Positions 17,996 through 28,914 of a DNA stretch of 64,000 nt are shown one piece after another. Position numbers and translations under genes: made by a program. This DNA is from Pseudanabaena yagii GIHE-NHR1 (GTDB lineage: Bacteria; Cyanobacteriota; Cyanobacteriia; Pseudanabaenales; Pseudanabaenaceae), in NCBI RefSeq assembly GCF_012863495.1, contig NZ_JAAVJL010000001.1, positions 1,364,001 to 1,428,000 of the forward strand. The letters run 5' to 3'. A model generated the notes under the pieces. It was not told the DNA's origin. It worked only from the letters and a program-made list of their open reading frames with translations, and searched no databases. Every line of letters starts with the position of its first letter. Within the stretch, counting starts at the first letter, position 1.

Positions 17996-18150
17996 GCTGT
18001 TAATTAAATTACCTATGGCTTCGACTCCGCTCAGCCAACGTTAGCTTCGACTCCGCTCAGCCAACGCTAGCTTCGACTTCGCTCAGCTAGCTGAGCGGAG
18101 TCGAAGCTAGCTGCCTTTCTTTGGTGGGACATTTTTTATCCGCAAGAGCC
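17996..18150. repeat. MITE-like palindromic element, family A, copy 1 (expanded)
   Basis: Built around GCTTCGACT(C/T)CGCTCAGC and its inverse. One end carries TTAATTAAA...TACCTATGGC and the other TTTGGTGGGACATTTTTTATCC followed by GCAAGAGCC. This copy has the inner unit repeated three times, so it is longer than the copies at 33820 and 37311. Confidence 0.8.
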
Positions 18151-18180
18151 TTAGCACCCATCTCACCCTCTACTACTGCG

Positions 18181-21100
18181 TTATAAACCATTACCGATCG
18201 CAAAAAATGCTGACCAATAGTTGGGATGTTTATATTGTGGGGATCGAATTAGCGCTATTTGCGCTCTTCTCAAGGCTTCGGCGATCGATACATTTCCTTT
18301 TTGGAGTTCACCATAAAATACATCCATGAGCGCCTGCGTCCCTTCATCACTGACCTGCCACAAAGAAGCGATCGCCACCCTTGCACCTGCGGACTGCATT
18401 TGATAGCCCAAGCCTAAAATTTCAATTCCATTGCCTAACTTGTTACCAATACCAGTTTCGCAAGCACTGAGGACAACCAGATCGACATTCTTTAATGACC
18501 AGTCTTGAATATCACGAATCGTAGCTTTATCGCCATTGCCAAAGAGAATAAAGGAATCTTCAGGCTTCTCTGTCGAGAGAAATCCGTGAGTGGCAAGGTG
18601 CAAAATTGTATAGGAATTCGCCTTGGTTGCCGTCGTGGTTTTAGTAAAATCAGATTCCAGTAATGTGGTCGTATTCGCAAAGCGGGCGGCAATCTTTTGG
18701 ACTTCCGTTAAAGTTGCAGGTAAACCATTAAATCCTGAGCGTTTGTCACCATCTTTGCCCCCAAAGGCTCCTGCTAAAACATGGGGTGGAGCAATTGGCT
18801 TGAGATTAAATCCCGTAAGGGATTCGGCAGTGATGTTGTTAATGCGATATTTCTCAATTAGCCATTGCTTACCATCGTAAAGCGCCGAAAGAGGAATATA
18901 GCGCAACTGTCCGTCAGGAGCGTAGATAATCGTATCAATTTTTAGTTGATTGAGTTCTGCTTCAAAGGGTTTGATAATTGCTTTATATAACTTCTGAGCA
19001 GGTTCTTTGACATCCTCTGAGCCTTTATCCTTGAGTCCCTCACGAAAATCAGCAACTAATCGAATCAGTTCTTCGCGTTTCAGATTAACTGTGCGTCGAA
19101 TGGGCGGAGTGTTCGCCGAAACTAATACTAGTTCTAAGCGATCATCGAGAATTAATGGATAAAGCATCACCGCACTGGGTAACTGTGTGAGTACTTCGCG
19201 TTGGAGTTTGCGATAGCTGGCGAGGTTCACATTTTGCTGCTGCTCAGTACGACGGATTTCATCGGTTAGTTTTTTGATTTCAGGACTGTTGAGAAAGGAA
19301 TTAAATTTTTCATTTTGAGACTGTTCAGCCTGCACGAGTTGGGTGAGCCGCTTCTGTTCTCCTTCCGTGATATTACCTTCACGATCTTTCTTCTGAAGAG
19401 AATTGAGTTCACTCGCAAGCGTAATAATGCTCTGTTCCGATGGCTGAAGGTCAACACCTTGTTGGGTTTGAGTATTGCCCTGTACATTATTGAGATAGCT
19501 ACTCAGTTCTTGCACTTTGAGTAAGTCGAGCACCTGTTGGGCTTCGAGACTACGGTTTTGTTTTAGCAGCAGATCCGCAAGATTGCGATAGGTATATTCG
19601 ACTGTGGACAGATAGGATTTTTGTTCCTCTGTACTCAGCCCACGCAGATCTTTACGAATAGATTCTCTAATATTGATGGATTGTTTGTAGTAGAGAATAG
19701 CGAGTTCGTCTTTATTGAGCCTGCTAAAAGCTAAACCAAGATTGGAAAGTGTCCTGCCTTCACTCTCACGTTCACCAGTTTGACGGGCGAGTTCTAGGGA
19801 TTGCTGGTAATACCCGATCGCTTTTTGGTACTGCTTCATATTGTTGTAGGCAGTGCCCAAATTATTGAGGGCAAGTCCTAAACCATTGAGATCACCTAGT
19901 TGTTTGTTAATTTCCAAGGCTTGTTGGTAATACTCAATGCCTTTTTGATACTGTCCAAGATTATTGTAGGCAAGCCCCAAATTTAGGAGTGCCACGCCTT
20001 CGCCATTACGCGCCCCAATTTGTCTTTTAAGATCTAAGGATTGCTGGAAAAACTCGATCGCTTTTTGGTACTGACCGATCTTGTTGTAGACCGTACCAAC
20101 ATCACTGAGAAAACCTGCTTCACCACTGCGATCACCGATTTGCTTACTAATCGCTAAAGCTTGTTGGTAGAAATCAAGGGCTTTTTGAGATTGCCCTAAA
20201 AGACTATAGACATAGCCTAATTCATCGAGAGCGCCTGATTCACCATAGCGATCGCCAATTTGTTGTCTAATCTCTAAGGTTTGCTGGAAAACCGCGATCG
20301 CTTTTTGGTATTGTCCTAGCCTGTAGTAAGCACCACCTAGACCATAGAGTGCGGCGGCTTCTCCATAGCGATCGCCGATTTGCTTCCGAATGTCCAAGGA
20401 TTGCTGGAAAAACTCAATCGCTTTTTGGTACTGCCCCAATCTGCTATGAGCATCGCCTAAAGTGCTGAGTGAACTGCCGACACCAGCGCGATCGCCAATT
20501 TCCTTCCTAATTTCTAAGGCTTGCTGAGCAAAATCAATAGCCTTTTGATATTGTCCTAAACTGCTGTAGGTAATGCCCAAATTATTGAGCGCTAGCGCTA
20601 TCCCATTGCGATCTCCAATTTGCTTTTTGATCTCTAAAGCCTGTTGATAGAAATCAATCGCTTTTTGGTACTGGCTAATGTTGCCATATCCCGCACCTAA
20701 ATTATTGAGCGCAAGGGCAATCCCATAGCGATCGCCGATTTGTTTATAGATATCTAGGGCTTGTTGGTAGAGTTCAATTGCCTTGGGATATTGTCCTAAG
20801 TTGTTGTAAGAAGTCCCCAAATTGTTCAGGGCAAGCGCAACACCATAGCGATCGTTAAGTTCCTTTCTAATATCTAAGGCTTGCTGATAAAATTCAATCG
20901 CCTTTTGGTACTGACTCAGACTAGTGTAAACAGTGCCCAAATTATTCAGAGCCAGCCCTAGTCCATAGCGATTATTGGCTTGTTTATAAATCTCGAAGGC
21001 TTGTTGATAAAAGTTAATGGCTTGTTGGTACTTGCCAAGATTTTTATAGGCATTGCCCAATCCGATCAGAGAATCCCCCTCTCCCACGCGATCGTTAGCT

Positions 21101-21552
21101 TGCTTCTTGAGGACTAGAGCCTGTTGAAACATATCAATTGCTTTTTGATATTGTCCAAGATCGTTGTAAACATTGCCCAGACTAATTACTGCACGAGCCT
21201 CTCCCTTACGTTCACCGATCTGCTGTTTGATCGCTAAAGCTTGTTGATAGAACTCAGCCGCTTTTTGGATTTGCCCTAAACCTTTGTAAGCATTACCAAT
21301 ATTGTTGAGTGCATCGCCTTCATAATTTCGATTCTGTTGCACTCGATATAGATTTAGAGCCTTTTGCCAAGACTCGATCGCTTCACGATACTGACCTTGA
21401 TTATACAACTGATTCCCTTGCTCATAAAATTTCTCCGCTTCAGCTTTACTGTCTTGCTGCACCTGTGCCTGAGCATTTGGGCTAATTAGCGTTTGCACAG
21501 GCAAACCCAACAACAATGTGGTAATTGCGATCGCACTGAAGTTTTTACGCAT
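18181..21552 (-). CDS. Exported TPR-CHAT protease with 15 TPRs
   Basis: 1123 residues from ATG 21552. A signal peptide (IAITTLLLGLPVQTLISPNAQA) leads into 15 near-perfect 40-residue TPR units (about 35-635, consensus LNNLGxxYxxLGQYQKAIEF). A linker and CHAT domain follow, with His about 989 in LHLATHG and Cys about 1031 in VLSACETG. The repeats are so regular at DNA level that expansion and contraction by recombination is likely, which explains 15 repeats here against 11 in the paralogue at 14020. Its tail is nearly identical to the fragment at 1-194. Family knowledge gives a caspase-type protease gated by the TPR array; ligand and substrate are not visible. Confidence 0.9.
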   Translation of the reverse strand: MRKNFSAIAITTLLLGLPVQTLISPNAQAQVQQDSKAEAEKFYEQGNQLYNQGQYREAIESWQKALNLYRVQQNRNYEGDALNNIGNAYKGLGQIQKAAEFYQQALAIKQQIGERKGEARAVISLGNVYNDLGQYQKAIDMFQQALVLKKQANDRVGEGDSLIGLGNAYKNLGKYQQAINFYQQAFEIYKQANNRYGLGLALNNLGTVYTSLSQYQKAIEFYQQALDIRKELNDRYGVALALNNLGTSYNNLGQYPKAIELYQQALDIYKQIGDRYGIALALNNLGAGYGNISQYQKAIDFYQQALEIKKQIGDRNGIALALNNLGITYSSLGQYQKAIDFAQQALEIRKEIGDRAGVGSSLSTLGDAHSRLGQYQKAIEFFQQSLDIRKQIGDRYGEAAALYGLGGAYYRLGQYQKAIAVFQQTLEIRQQIGDRYGESGALDELGYVYSLLGQSQKALDFYQQALAISKQIGDRSGEAGFLSDVGTVYNKIGQYQKAIEFFQQSLDLKRQIGARNGEGVALLNLGLAYNNLGQYQKGIEYYQQALEINKQLGDLNGLGLALNNLGTAYNNMKQYQKAIGYYQQSLELARQTGERESEGRTLSNLGLAFSRLNKDELAILYYKQSINIRESIRKDLRGLSTEEQKSYLSTVEYTYRNLADLLLKQNRSLEAQQVLDLLKVQELSSYLNNVQGNTQTQQGVDLQPSEQSIITLASELNSLQKKDREGNITEGEQKRLTQLVQAEQSQNEKFNSFLNSPEIKKLTDEIRRTEQQQNVNLASYRKLQREVLTQLPSAVMLYPLILDDRLELVLVSANTPPIRRTVNLKREELIRLVADFREGLKDKGSEDVKEPAQKLYKAIIKPFEAELNQLKIDTIIYAPDGQLRYIPLSALYDGKQWLIEKYRINNITAESLTGFNLKPIAPPHVLAGAFGGKDGDKRSGFNGLPATLTEVQKIAARFANTTTLLESDFTKTTTATKANSYTILHLATHGFLSTEKPEDSFILFGNGDKATIRDIQDWSLKNVDLVVLSACETGIGNKLGNGIEILGLGYQMQSAGARVAIASLWQVSDEGTQALMDVFYGELQKGNVSIAEALRRAQIALIRSPQYKHPNYWSAFFAIGNGL

Positions 21553-22070
21553 GGCTATAAAATATCTTGATTACTAAGTTATGTTTGGCACTTTTACATT
21601 TGGCACTTGATTGATAAAACTAGGACTTAAGCATCGAGTGGATATAGCGCGTGCTTCGCCCGCGCCATATCCACTCAAAACCCAGTAAATTCGTTAGCAT
21701 TGCGTAAGTCCTAAAAACTTTAAAAAGTTAAGTTATCTAATTAAAGAGTTTGACGAAAATCTTAGTCTCAGGTTTCTTGAAGGATGTGATGCTATCTGAC
21801 AGGCTTGACTGATACGACAACCATAATTTTGCATTCACTCGATTCCTCAAGTGTCAATATACCACGCCTATATTTTGGTGATTATTTAGCAACAAACATT
21901 ATTAACTGATATTACGTGGAACTCAGATGATGAATTTCTTGCTGCTAGCCTAGCAGGGCAACCAAGGGGGGATGGCGACTACCTGAATAATTTAAATTTT
22001 GGTTAGGGGCTGTGCCCCCGTGCCAGCCCCGATCCTTCAATATCGCAGGATTCCTTCCACGTAACATCAG
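21553..22070. other. 518-bp gap with two hairpins and no gene
   Basis: A 16-bp stem at 21636-21651 / 21661-21676 (GAGTGGATATAGCGCG, one G-U pair) lies upstream of the TPR-CHAT gene. A second hairpin, GGGGCTGTGCCCCCGTGCCA at 22004-22023 with following GCCCC, resembles the REP units at 5951. No open frame with coding features was seen. Confidence 0.6.
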
Positions 22071-24287
22071 TTAACTAATTGATAACAGAGCGCCTAGAAA
22101 GTTACTTTCGTCAGTTATGGAACCTGTGGTATCTGCACCACGCAAATCTGCACCACGCAAATCTGCCCCGCGCAAATCTGCCCACTTTAAATCTGTATAT
22201 TGCAAATTTGCACCACGTAAATCTGCGCCACGCATATTGGCATATTGGAAGTTTGTATGACTGCAATTACTACCATTTAAAGCCACACCGCTAAAGTCTA
22301 CCTGCGGTAATTCCATTTCAGCGAGATAAGCCCCGCGCAAATCTAAACCTGCAAAGTTACGTTGTCCAGTTTGATATTGAATGAGTAATGCATTCGCGTT
22401 AATAGCGCCAGCATTAGCGATCGCATCTGTTCCCAATGGAACTATTGAATTACTACGCGGTGGTTCAATTGACCATCCATTCTGCGAAGTATGTTGAGCA
22501 TTGCGATCGCCTAATTTCTCGATAATTCTTAAGACTCCTATGATTTGTCCGTTAGAGTCATGAACGAGAACCGTAGACATACTGATGCTAATCCAACTAC
22601 CATCTCGAATTTCAATATCCATATGTACCCGATCAAGGGGTTTACCAGCTAAAGTATCAAGAATTGCGGTTTGTAAGTCTGGTACTTGTGCTGCATTGGG
22701 ATAACCCACGATCGCTAAAGTATTTAAGGCAAAGAGTTTTTCAGCGGCGGCATTGCAGAGCAGGATTTTTCCTTCGGGACTAATGATATCGATCGCGACA
22801 GGGACAGATTTGATTACTGCTCTTAAAAGTTCATTTGTCCGTTGGAGGCTTGATTCTGCTTCACCCCTTTCACTAATATCAATGCATACACCGTCAGCTA
22901 TGACTTTGCCTAACTCTGTATGATAGTAGCGTGCGATATTTTGTACCCATTTTACCTCTCCCGAAATGGCAATAATCCGAAACTCATGGCGGAAAGTGGC
23001 AAGTTTATCAAATCCAGCCTTAATCAGCGCTTTGAAATGATCCAAATCTTCAGGATGAATGAAATCTAGTAACTGATAAGGATTAGAGAGGATATATCGA
23101 GGAGCAATGCCTACTAAATCGATTAATCCATCACTAATAAATGGAATAGAAATGCTTCCATCAGAGTTCATCGCTAGACGATAGATGGTTGCGGGCATAC
23201 TCGACGCGATCGCATCCAGTCTGATTTTACTTTCCTGTAATGCTGATTCTGTGCGTTTGCGTTCGGTAATGTCACGGGAGTTAATCACTAAGCCTTGGAC
23301 ATTAGGATCTTGCAAAAGATTACAGCAAACTGACTCTAGATAAACCCAATCACCATTGATATGTTGATAGCGCATCACAATTGGGGTGGATACGGACATC
23401 TCATCGACTGATTGCGCGAGAAAACTTTGAAAAACTGGCAAGTCTTCAGGATGAATGAATTTCACAAACTTCTTGTCGATCACATCTTCAGGCATATAGC
23501 CTAGGGCTTTAATGATGGCAGGACTGCAATAGTGAATTGTTGTATCAATATCAAGAATATTAACGATATCTGAAGAATGCTGCATCATCGCCCGTAATTT
23601 GGCTTCATTACGGGCAAGACTGCGAGAAATTCGTCTTTGTTCTTCTCTTTCTACGCGAATCTGACGATCCATGAGATTGAGTTTGGCATTCATTTCTGCA
23701 ATGCGAATCTCTAAACGTTGATGGGACTGTTGGAGCTTTTCTACTTCCTGTTTACGTTGGGTGATGTCTTGAATCCACCAGCGCATTCCAATTACTTTTC
23801 CATCAAGGGCACGGATGCTAATGATCGTAAAGCTAGCATCAAAGGGTTGCCCCGTTGGAAATTGCATCCGAAAGTCTAGGCTTTTAATGTTTTGTCCGCG
23901 TTGAAGCTGCCCGATCAGGCTTTGAAATTGATCTTTGTAGGATGGATAGACAAAGTTCTCTAAGTTTTTGCCAATGGGATGCGAACCAAACATCAATGTT
24001 GCAGCTCGGTTAGCTTCGGTGATATCCCCATTGGCATCGGTGACAAAATAGCCATCGGGGGCGAAGTCAAAAAGTTCACGATATCGATCTAGTTCCCCTG
24101 CAAGCGATCGCTGTGAAATTTCTAGTTCTGTTAAGCTAGATTGCAGAACATGAAGTGCATTTTTTAAGGAAATGTTTTTTACTTCAATTTCGGTAGGAGT
24201 TGATACGGGTGATGTTGCAATATGCTCTAGATCATGCAGTTGCTGAATCGAGGTTGCAAGCAATTCGAGACAAAGGTGCATTCCCAT
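22071..24287 (-). CDS. Multi-PAS protein ending in pentapeptide repeats, no output domain
   Basis: About 738 residues from ATG 24287; a TTG two codons upstream is also possible. Four PAS/PAC modules (about 65-185, 228-345, 355-475, 485-600) are separated by coiled coils. One N-terminal feature is FAPDGYFVTDANGDITEANR. The C-terminal 90 residues are A(D/N)LRG-type pentapeptide repeats (GADLRGANLQYTDLKWADLR...), which fold as a right-handed beta helix. There is no HisKA, HATPase, GGDEF, EAL or receiver domain, so signal output must be through protein contact. The alternative is loss of a kinase domain, but the pentapeptide tail ends naturally. Partner and signal are unknown. Confidence 0.85.
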   Translation of the reverse strand: MGMHLCLELLATSIQQLHDLEHIATSPVSTPTEIEVKNISLKNALHVLQSSLTELEISQRSLAGELDRYRELFDFAPDGYFVTDANGDITEANRAATLMFGSHPIGKNLENFVYPSYKDQFQSLIGQLQRGQNIKSLDFRMQFPTGQPFDASFTIISIRALDGKVIGMRWWIQDITQRKQEVEKLQQSHQRLEIRIAEMNAKLNLMDRQIRVEREEQRRISRSLARNEAKLRAMMQHSSDIVNILDIDTTIHYCSPAIIKALGYMPEDVIDKKFVKFIHPEDLPVFQSFLAQSVDEMSVSTPIVMRYQHINGDWVYLESVCCNLLQDPNVQGLVINSRDITERKRTESALQESKIRLDAIASSMPATIYRLAMNSDGSISIPFISDGLIDLVGIAPRYILSNPYQLLDFIHPEDLDHFKALIKAGFDKLATFRHEFRIIAISGEVKWVQNIARYYHTELGKVIADGVCIDISERGEAESSLQRTNELLRAVIKSVPVAIDIISPEGKILLCNAAAEKLFALNTLAIVGYPNAAQVPDLQTAILDTLAGKPLDRVHMDIEIRDGSWISISMSTVLVHDSNGQIIGVLRIIEKLGDRNAQHTSQNGWSIEPPRSNSIVPLGTDAIANAGAINANALLIQYQTGQRNFAGLDLRGAYLAEMELPQVDFSGVALNGSNCSHTNFQYANMRGADLRGANLQYTDLKWADLRGADLRGADLRGADTTGSITDESNFLGALLSIS

Positions 24288-24395
24288 ATACAATCCATGT
24301 GTGAGTCAGGCTTCTAAGTCTTATATCTTAACATAGGAATATTCGAGTTGTTTTCCCACCGCGAGCAGGGAAACAACTCTGTACTTCACTTTTGA

Positions 24396-24748
24396 TTATA
24401 GATAATTCAAATAAGAACTACAGCTTCGACTTCGCTCAGCTAGCTTACACCGATGGCTGAGCGGAGTCGAAGCCCCTCTGCAAATTATTTAAAACAACTA
24501 TATTTGAGATTGTGTGTCCTTTCGAGAAAGCACTCTCTCAAAACATTCAGAATTGCTATCGTAAAAGAAGAACCCAATTTTTGATAGTGCGACAAAGCCG
24601 CACCATCAAAAATTGGGTTCTTCTTTAATTGCGGAACGCTAATATAGCAGTTCTAAATAAGGTAAAAGAGGCTTCGACTCCGCTCAGCCAACGTATATAG
24701 ATGGCTGAGCGGAGTCGAAGCCCTATTTTTTATTTGAATTATCTATAA
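24396..24748. repeat. 353-bp composite with 19-bp perfect terminal inverted repeats and three nested hairpins
   Basis: TTATAGATAATTCAAATAA at 24396-24414 is the exact inverse of 24730-24748. Between them lie two family A hairpins (24423-24440/24456-24473 and about 24670-24690/24702-24722) and one long stem (24565-24625) with arms AAGAAGAACCCAATTTTTGA. Another hairpin with 17-bp arms lies just outside, at 24783-24819, next to the helicase stop. Confidence 0.8.
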
Positions 24749-24782
24749 CTTCATTAAGGATGTGTAAGAAAATCAAGAACCG

Positions 24783-24819
24783 AATTTTAGTGGTGTAGCG
24801 AAGCTACACCACTAAAATT
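24783..24819. terminator. Hairpin after the DEAD-box helicase gene
   Basis: AATTTTAGTGGTGTAGC pairs with its exact inverse around a GAA loop, 15 bp beyond the helicase stop codon. It also belongs to a repeat family seen at 34041 and 32676, so it may be a repeat serving as terminator. Confidence 0.5.
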
Positions 24820-24833
24820 AAATCGCAGAATTC

Positions 24834-26141
24834 TTAATGTGAATTAACGCTTCTAGGTGCTTTCTTTTGTGGTTTGCTTGGAGACTTGCTGGGTGATTGT
24901 GATGATGGCTTAGTGGTAGGATTATGCTCCCTTTGTCCACGTCGCGGTTGATGTTTTGATTGTCTTCCCAGTTGAATAGGCTCAGGTTTAGCACGAGGGT
25001 CGGGATCGAAACCAGCGATGATTTCTTGAGGTAGCGATCGCTTAATTAATTTTTCGATATCTGAGAGGAACTTACGCTCATCCACACATACCAATGAAAT
25101 CGCCTCACCGACAGAACCAGCGCGACCTGTGCGTCCGATACGATGCACATAGTCCTCTGGCACATTAGGCAATTCGTAATTGACCACATGGGGAAGTTCG
25201 CTAATATCCAAGCCCCTCGCTGCGATATCGGTCGCAACTAAGACTTGCAAACTGCCATCCTTAAATTTACCGAGCGCACGGGTACGGGCGGCTTGACTCT
25301 TATTACCATGAATCGCCATCGCCACAATGTCATCTTGATGCAATTGCTTAACTAAGCGATCGGCTCCATGTTTGGTACGGGTAAAGACTAAGACCTGATA
25401 CCAGTTGTGAGTTTTGATCAAATGGGTCAGTAGTTCCCGCTTGCGATCGCGATCGACAGGAAAAATTCTCTGGGTGACTAAATCCGAAGTTGCATTTTGA
25501 CTAGCGACTTCAACGAGCACAGGCTGATTGAGCAAAGTACTGGCAAAGGCTTTAATCTCATTGGAGAAAGTCGCTGAAAACAATAGGTTTTGGCGTTGCT
25601 TGGGTAATAGAGCCAGAATCCGACGGATATCACGAATAAAGCCCATATCTAACATGCGATCGGCTTCATCTAATACCAAGATTTCTACCTTGGATAGATC
25701 TAGTCGTCCTTGCTGCACATGATCGAGCAATCGTCCGGGGGTTGCCACCAAAATTTCTACCCCACCTCTGAGGCGATTAATTTGGGGATTAATATTCACG
25801 CCGCCATAAATCACCATTGAGGTGAGGGGCAGATGTCTACCATACATCCGCACACTTTCTTCGACTTGGGCGGCAAGCTCACGGGTGGGGGTGAGGATTA
25901 AAGCTCGAATGGGGATCTTGCCCGTTGGCGATCGCTTGACGACCTTTTGCGAGAGTAAATGCAAAATAGGCAGGGTAAATCCTGCGGTTTTGCCAGTACC
26001 TGTTTGAGCACCAGCTAGTAAATCCTGACCTGAGAGGACAACGGGGATCGCTTGAGATTGAATCGGTGTGGGCTTGGTATAGCCGCGTGCAGTAACGGCA
26101 CGGACAATTTGATCGGACAAGCCTAAAGCAGAAAAGGACAT
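24834..26141 (-). CDS. DEAD-box ATP-dependent RNA helicase (RhlE-like)
   Basis: 435 residues unwinding RNA, likely in ribosome assembly or mRNA turnover. Motifs in order: Q-motif [14 protein letters not shown]...KPTPIQ, Walker [28 protein letters not shown] box [16 protein letters not shown] motif [17 protein letters not shown] and [10 protein letters not shown]. The C-terminal 65 residues are a low-complexity, basic Ser/Pro/Lys-rich tail, usual for RNA contact. The start ATG is preceded by GGAG four bases upstream. Cyanobacterial helicases of this type are often cold-induced, but no cold-box element was identified here. Confidence 0.95.
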   Translation of the reverse strand: MSFSALGLSDQIVRAVTARGYTKPTPIQSQAIPVVLSGQDLLAGAQTGTGKTAGFTLPILHLLSQKVVKRSPTGKIPIRALILTPTRELAAQVEESVRMYGRHLPLTSMVIYGGVNINPQINRLRGGVEILVATPGRLLDHVQQGRLDLSKVEILVLDEADRMLDMGFIRDIRRILALLPKQRQNLLFSATFSNEIKAFASTLLNQPVLVEVASQNATSDLVTQRIFPVDRDRKRELLTHLIKTHNWYQVLVFTRTKHGADRLVKQLHQDDIVAMAIHGNKSQAARTRALGKFKDGSLQVLVATDIAARGLDISELPHVVNYELPNVPEDYVHRIGRTGRAGSVGEAISLVCVDERKFLSDIEKLIKRSLPQEIIAGFDPDPRAKPEPIQLGRQSKHQPRRGQREHNPTTKPSSQSPSKSPSKPQKKAPRSVNSH

Positions 26142-26431
26142 AGAACTCCAACTTTTTGACGTGGTCTGTCGCTGTTAGCGTTGCCATTTGATAGTCGTAC
26201 CAATTCTTAGAGTTTTACGGCAGTTCTAAGAATCTAAAACCTTACAGAAAAATTAATCAGGGGGATTTTAAAGCTTCAACAGGAATGCTCCCATTGTTGA
26301 AATTGGTGTTAGACGGATTCAGAGACAGAAATATGTAACTTCTAGCAGTATCAATAATTGGGAGCCGATACCGTAGGTCTTGATCTTAGCAGAGGTTCGT
26401 AATTTGTAGTTGTAATCGGTGAATGCGATTT

Positions 26432-28429
26432 TTAGGTGATGGGAGATAGCTTGCTTATTTTAATTAGAGCCTGCGTGAGTTCTTCTAGTCGAATGGGTTT
26501 ACTAATGTAATCATTCATCCCCGCATCTAAACAGGACTCGCGGGCATCCCCGATCGCATGGGCGGTCATCGCAATAATCCATGGCTGATGTTTGGACTGA
26601 ATACGAATGATTTGGGTAGTAGTAATGCCATCCATTTCAGGCATTTGCATATCCATGAGAATGACATCATAGAGTTTTTGCTTGAGCATATCTAATACTT
26701 CCATGCCATTGTTAGCGATATCTGCATAACAACCAAGCTTTTTGAGCATAAAGAGTGCTAATTTCTGATTTACCTGATTATCTTCAGCTACTAAAATCTG
26801 TAAAGATGATGGATGAGCATTGGCGATCGCTAATTTGGCATTTTGATAGGGAGAAGTAACGACGACGGGTAATTCCGATTTCTTCAGTGAGATGGTGAAG
26901 TAGAAGATAGAACCCTCAGTATTAGGGGTAACTCTGCGTAATTCCCAATCTAAAGGAGGATTACCACCGATATTGCTATCGCTCTCGACCCAAATTGTCC
27001 CTCCCATCAGTTCTACTAAGCGTTTGCAAATAGCTAACCCCAGTCCCGTACCGCCATACTTGCGGCTAATCGAGGAATCCGCTTGAGAGAATGGTTGAAA
27101 TAGTTTGACTAAGCGATCGCGATCGATGCCTATTCCTGTATCCGCAACGGCAAAGGTGAGTTCATAGGTACTCTGATTGTCAGGGTCTCGACCGCTGACC
27201 GTGATTGCAATATTACCTTGCTGCGTAAATTTAATGGCATTACTAATCAGATTTAGCAAGATTTGGCGTAGACGCGAACTATCGCCCATCAGCGTATGCG
27301 GTATATCATCACTTACCTGATAGCTAAGGTTAATTGCTTTATCCCTTGCTTGTCCATTCAAGAGATTGCATACCGATTGGACACTATTTTTAACAATAAA
27401 TGGATGTTCTTCTAACTCCAGCATTCCTGCTTCAATCTTAGAAAAGTCCAGAATGTCATTTAGGAGTGTCAACAAAGCATCACTGCTGTATTGAATAGTC
27501 TGTACTAAGTCTTTTTGTTCCTCAGTGAGTTCAGTCATGGCAAGTAACTGTGTCATCCCCAGCATCCCGTTCATCGGTGTGCGAATTTCATGGCTCATGT
27601 TGGCAAGAAAAGCACTTTTAGCTCTGGTTGCAGCTTCTGCCTCTTCCTTGGCTTTAGCGAGAGCGATCTCAGCAGCTTTGCGATCGGTAATATCGCGAAT
27701 CAAACCAACTCGAATCAGTTTCTCTCCATCTTGAATGAATGATTCCGATAGTAATGCAGGAAATAGACTGCCATTGGAGCGGCGCATCGAGATCTCGGCT
27801 TCGATCGCATAGTTTTCAAGTGATGGCGCAGTGACCAAAGTTTGTAGATATGGCTGCCCCAGAATATCCATCGGTTTCCCAATTAGATCCTTCCCTTCAA
27901 GGTTGCAGATTTGCCTAAGAGAGTCATTAATAAACAGTAAGTTCCCATTTAGGTCAGCGATATAAATGCTATCTTTGGCACTTTGCATCGCATGGTTGAG
28001 AATGCGTACCTGCTCCTCTGCTTGCTTGCGATTAATGACTTTAGAGACAGTAGCAGGCAAGATTTTGAGATATTTGAGGTCAGGATCTTTGATCAAATAA
28101 TCATAAGCCCCTTCATTCATCAACCTCGCCGCAGTTTCTTCATCCCCAGTGCCTGTAGCGATAATAAATGGACAATTTCGCGCTTTGAGTACACCAAATA
28201 GTTCTAGCGATGTGCCATCTTTTAGGGAGTGATCGAGGATTGCAATATCAAACAAATGAGATTCTAAAGCATTTTTGGCTTCCGCCAGCGAATATGCCAC
28301 TGTGTAGTCATAGGGCAACTTCTCCTGTTTGACGCTGCGGACAAAAGCAATGCAGTCAATTTGGTCATCCTCTACAAGGAGAACTCGAATTGGTTGTGGT
28401 GATATTGAATCATAACTATCTGGAGCCAT
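26432..28429 (-). CDS. Hybrid histidine kinase (REC-PAS-HisKA-HATPase-REC)
   Basis: Last gene of a five-gene leftward signalling operon. From ATG 28429 the product has 665 residues; GTG/TTG codons up to 28528 would extend it into the preceding gene. An N-terminal receiver ([23 protein letters not shown]) is followed by a PAS domain ([20 protein letters not shown]), HisKA with [14 protein letters not shown], HATPase ([16 protein letters not shown]), and a second receiver ([26 protein letters not shown]). The first receiver is likely to take phosphate from an upstream kinase and the last to pass it on or act as phosphate sink. No transmembrane region is present. Confidence 0.9.
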   Translation of the reverse strand: MAPDSYDSISPQPIRVLLVEDDQIDCIAFVRSVKQEKLPYDYTVAYSLAEAKNALESHLFDIAILDHSLKDGTSLELFGVLKARNCPFIIATGTGDEETAARLMNEGAYDYLIKDPDLKYLKILPATVSKVINRKQAEEQVRILNHAMQSAKDSIYIADLNGNLLFINDSLRQICNLEGKDLIGKPMDILGQPYLQTLVTAPSLENYAIEAEISMRRSNGSLFPALLSESFIQDGEKLIRVGLIRDITDRKAAEIALAKAKEEAEAATRAKSAFLANMSHEIRTPMNGMLGMTQLLAMTELTEEQKDLVQTIQYSSDALLTLLNDILDFSKIEAGMLELEEHPFIVKNSVQSVCNLLNGQARDKAINLSYQVSDDIPHTLMGDSSRLRQILLNLISNAIKFTQQGNIAITVSGRDPDNQSTYELTFAVADTGIGIDRDRLVKLFQPFSQADSSISRKYGGTGLGLAICKRLVELMGGTIWVESDSNIGGNPPLDWELRRVTPNTEGSIFYFTISLKKSELPVVVTSPYQNAKLAIANAHPSSLQILVAEDNQVNQKLALFMLKKLGCYADIANNGMEVLDMLKQKLYDVILMDMQMPEMDGITTTQIIRIQSKHQPWIIAMTAHAIGDARESCLDAGMNDYISKPIRLEELTQALIKISKLSPIT

Positions 28430-28491
28430 CGATTTAGTCTTGCCTTCTTGACTATAGAGATATCCATCAGTGAACCTGTAACATTCCTCAT

Positions 28492-28914
28492 TTAATGAGG
28501 TAATTGAGGAGATTCGTTTAAGCACCAATATTCATATATTACCTTTAGATGCTCAACAAAGTCAGGATAACTTAATGGTTTAACAACATATCCTGCTGCG
28601 CCTAAGTCAAAACTAGCTTTGCGATCGCATTCTTCTTGAGAGGTAGTCAGGACGACTACAGGGATTCGCCGCCACTGAGGAGATTTTTTGATAATGGACA
28701 GAAACTCAAGCCCATTCATACGAGGCATATTGATATCTAGCAAAATCAGGGCAGGATGTGTTTGCGTTTGTTCTTTTAAAAACTGGAGAGCATCTTCTCC
28801 ATCATTACTAACATGGAGGGGATTGTGGGCATTGATTTCCTTTAGACCTCGCTTGAGGATCATGATATCAATGAGACTATCTTCTACAAGTAAAATTGGA
28901 TCGCAACTTCTCAT
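28492..28914 (-). CDS. Single-domain response regulator (Rcp1-like)
   Basis: 140 residues, receiver domain only. Acidic pocket PILLVEDSLID, phospho-Asp in LILLDINMPRMNGLEFL, the conserved Thr in VVVLTTSQEE and Lys in YVVKPLSY. This long form with an extra beta-hairpin is the type that partners cyanobacterial phytochromes and REC-kinases. Its start overlaps the stop of the upstream REC-kinase gene by 4 bp (ATGA), so translation is coupled. It likely shuttles phosphate between the kinases on either side. Confidence 0.92.
   Translation of the reverse strand: MRSCDPILLVEDSLIDIMILKRGLKEINAHNPLHVSNDGEDALQFLKEQTQTHPALILLDINMPRMNGLEFLSIIKKSPQWRRIPVVVLTTSQEECDRKASFDLGAAGYVVKPLSYPDFVEHLKVIYEYWCLNESPQLPH

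Noticed and set aside
14020-21552. Type III-E CRISPR (Craspase) as context for the CHAT proteins
   Set aside because: No gRAMP/Cas7-11 gene or CRISPR array is present, and these CHAT proteins carry signal peptides.
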